From Gemmatimonadota bacterium (GTDB lineage Bacteria > Gemmatimonadota > Gemmatimonadetes > Longimicrobiales > Gaopeijiaceae): a stretch of 7,283 nucleotides of DNA. This document shows, piece by piece, positions 6,508 through 7,283 of the stretch. The position numbers and the translations under genes were made by a program. Position 1 is the stretch's first letter. The number at the start of each line of letters is the position of its first letter. The notes below the pieces were generated by a model that saw only the letters and a program-made list of their open reading frames with translations, had not been told where the DNA came from and made no database searches. The stretch lies in NCBI GenBank assembly GCA_003695865.1, contig RFGQ01000340.1:1-7283 (forward strand). The letters run 5' to 3'.

Positions 6508-7283
6508 CCGCTCCTACGACCGCTCTATGCGGGCGCCGTGCTGGGCGCCCGCCTCGCGTCGCTGGCCGCGCCTTCCGGTTCCAAGCTGGGGCGTGGTGGT
6601 CGCGGGCGGAAGGCGTCGGGTGAGCGGCTGCGCGCGTGGGCCGCCCGACACCGCGACCCGGCGCGCCCGCTGGTGTGGATCCATGCCCCCTCCGTCGGTG
6701 AGGGATTGCAGGCGCGGGCCGTGCTCGCCGCGCTGCGGAGCGCGCGCCCCGACCTGCAGGCCGTCTTCACCCACTTCTCTCCGTCGGCCGAAGCGCTCGC
6801 CGCCTCGATGGTGGGTGCGGAAGCCGACGCGGCCGGCTATCTGCCTTGGGACCTGGCGCGGCCCTGCCGGAGGATGCTCGGGGCGCTGCGGCCGCAGGCG
6901 CTCGTCTTCACCAAGACCGAGGTGTGGCCTGTGCTGGCGGGCGCGGCGCGCGCGGCCGGCGTGCCGACGCTGCTGGTGGCCGGTACGCTGCCCGAGGGCG
7001 CGGGCCGTCTGGGGTGGCCGGCGCGAGCGCTGCTGCGGCCGGCCTTTGCGGGGCTCGCGCGGGTGTGCGCGATCTCGGCCGACGATGCGGAGCGCTTCGC
7101 ACGCCTGGGGGTGAGCGAGGCGCGCGTCGAGGTGACGGGCGATCCCGGGGTGGACTCGGCGGGCGAGCGGGTCGACGCGGCCGACCCGGACGCGCCCTAC
7201 CTGGCGCCCTTCCGGGACGGCGGCGCACCGTGGTGGGTGGCCGGTTCGACGTGGCCGGCCGACGAGGCCGTGGTGGTCGATGC
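6505..7283 (+). CDS. waaA: 3-deoxy-D-manno-octulosonic acid (Kdo) transferase, C-terminus cut by window edge
   Basis: A GT30 glycosyltransferase that moves Kdo from CMP-Kdo onto lipid A precursors at the inner face of the cytoplasmic membrane, an early step of LPS core synthesis. 259 residues are visible of a usual 400-430; the CMP-Kdo-binding C-terminal half is mostly outside. Supporting motifs are WIHAPSVGEG with the catalytic base Glu66, FTHFSPSAE (88-96), YLPWDLARPCRRML (112-125), KTEVWP (137-142), ISADDAERFARLG (190-202), VTGDPGVDS (210-218) and VAGSTW (245-250). The N-terminal 22 residues are hydrophobic and basic, as in the family's membrane-association segment. Several motifs depart from E. 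coli WaaA: KTEVWP for ETELWP, AGTLP for NARLS, and GDPGVDS for GxLKFD. The start could be 6505 or the in-frame ATG at 6481 (eight more residues); neither has a clear Shine-Dalgarno. It diverges from the small gene at 6482. Confidence 0.9.
   Translation, partial: MPLLRPLYAGAVLGARLASLAAPSGSKLGRGGRGRKASGERLRAWAARHRDPARPLVWIHAPSVGEGLQARAVLAALRSARPDLQAVFTHFSPSAEALAASMVGAEADAAGYLPWDLARPCRRMLGALRPQALVFTKTEVWPVLAGAARAAGVPTLLVAGTLPEGAGRLGWPARALLRPAFAGLARVCAISADDAERFARLGVSEARVEVTGDPGVDSAGERVDAADPDAPYLAPFRDGGAPWWVAGSTWPADEAVVVD

Noticed and set aside
5235..6623. A 462-codon plus-strand open frame across the SPFH gene and the divergent start region.
   Set aside because: It spans three real genes in antisense and is rich in Arg, His, Asp and Leu with no family features. 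It is a compositional artefact.
1..7283. CRISPR array, tRNA or rRNA genes, insertion sequences or attachment sites.
   Set aside because: No regularly spaced repeats, cloverleaf-like sequence, transposase or flanking inverted repeats were seen, and coding sequence fills nearly the whole window.

Overview
The window is a very G+C-rich stretch (about 70% by eye) of a bacterial chromosome, packed with genes. It has five genes on the minus strand and one divergent gene on the plus strand. A Kdo transferase (waaA) and an outer-membrane-type lipoprotein point to a Gram-negative, LPS-bearing organism. The unusual LeuRS and WaaA sequences resemble what I recall from Gemmatimonadota and similar high-GC phyla, but that placement is a weak inference from memory.

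Layout from right to left. Plus strand, 6505-7283 (runs off the end): waaA, which adds Kdo to lipid A. Minus strand, read from 6482 down: (i) a 71-residue protein of unknown function (6482-6267); (ii) a prohibitin-type SPFH protein with two N-terminal membrane segments (6224-5328); (iii) a PF10023/COG4324-type zinc aminopeptidase made as a lipoprotein (5320-4220); (iv) a MutS-related ATPase with predicted membrane segments and no recognisable mismatch-reading domain (4223-2286); (v) leuS, leucyl-tRNA synthetase (2144-1, C-terminus outside the window). Genes i to iv are separated by 42 nt, 7 nt and a 4-nt GTGA overlap, so they look like one transcription unit. leuS follows after 141 nt that hold a weak promoter candidate and a leader hairpin.

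How they may fit together: three of the four genes in the cluster encode predicted membrane-associated proteins (SPFH scaffold, lipoprotein peptidase, membrane MutS-like ATPase). A simple positive-inside reading places the SPFH domain in the periplasm, the same compartment as the peptidase. The SPFH/peptidase/MutS-like combination is the best candidate here for an undescribed module, but the link rests on gene order and coupling only. The housekeeping genes on either side (leuS, waaA) are divergent in several family motifs. No RNA genes, mobile elements, CRISPR arrays or gene-free stretches over 300 bases were seen.
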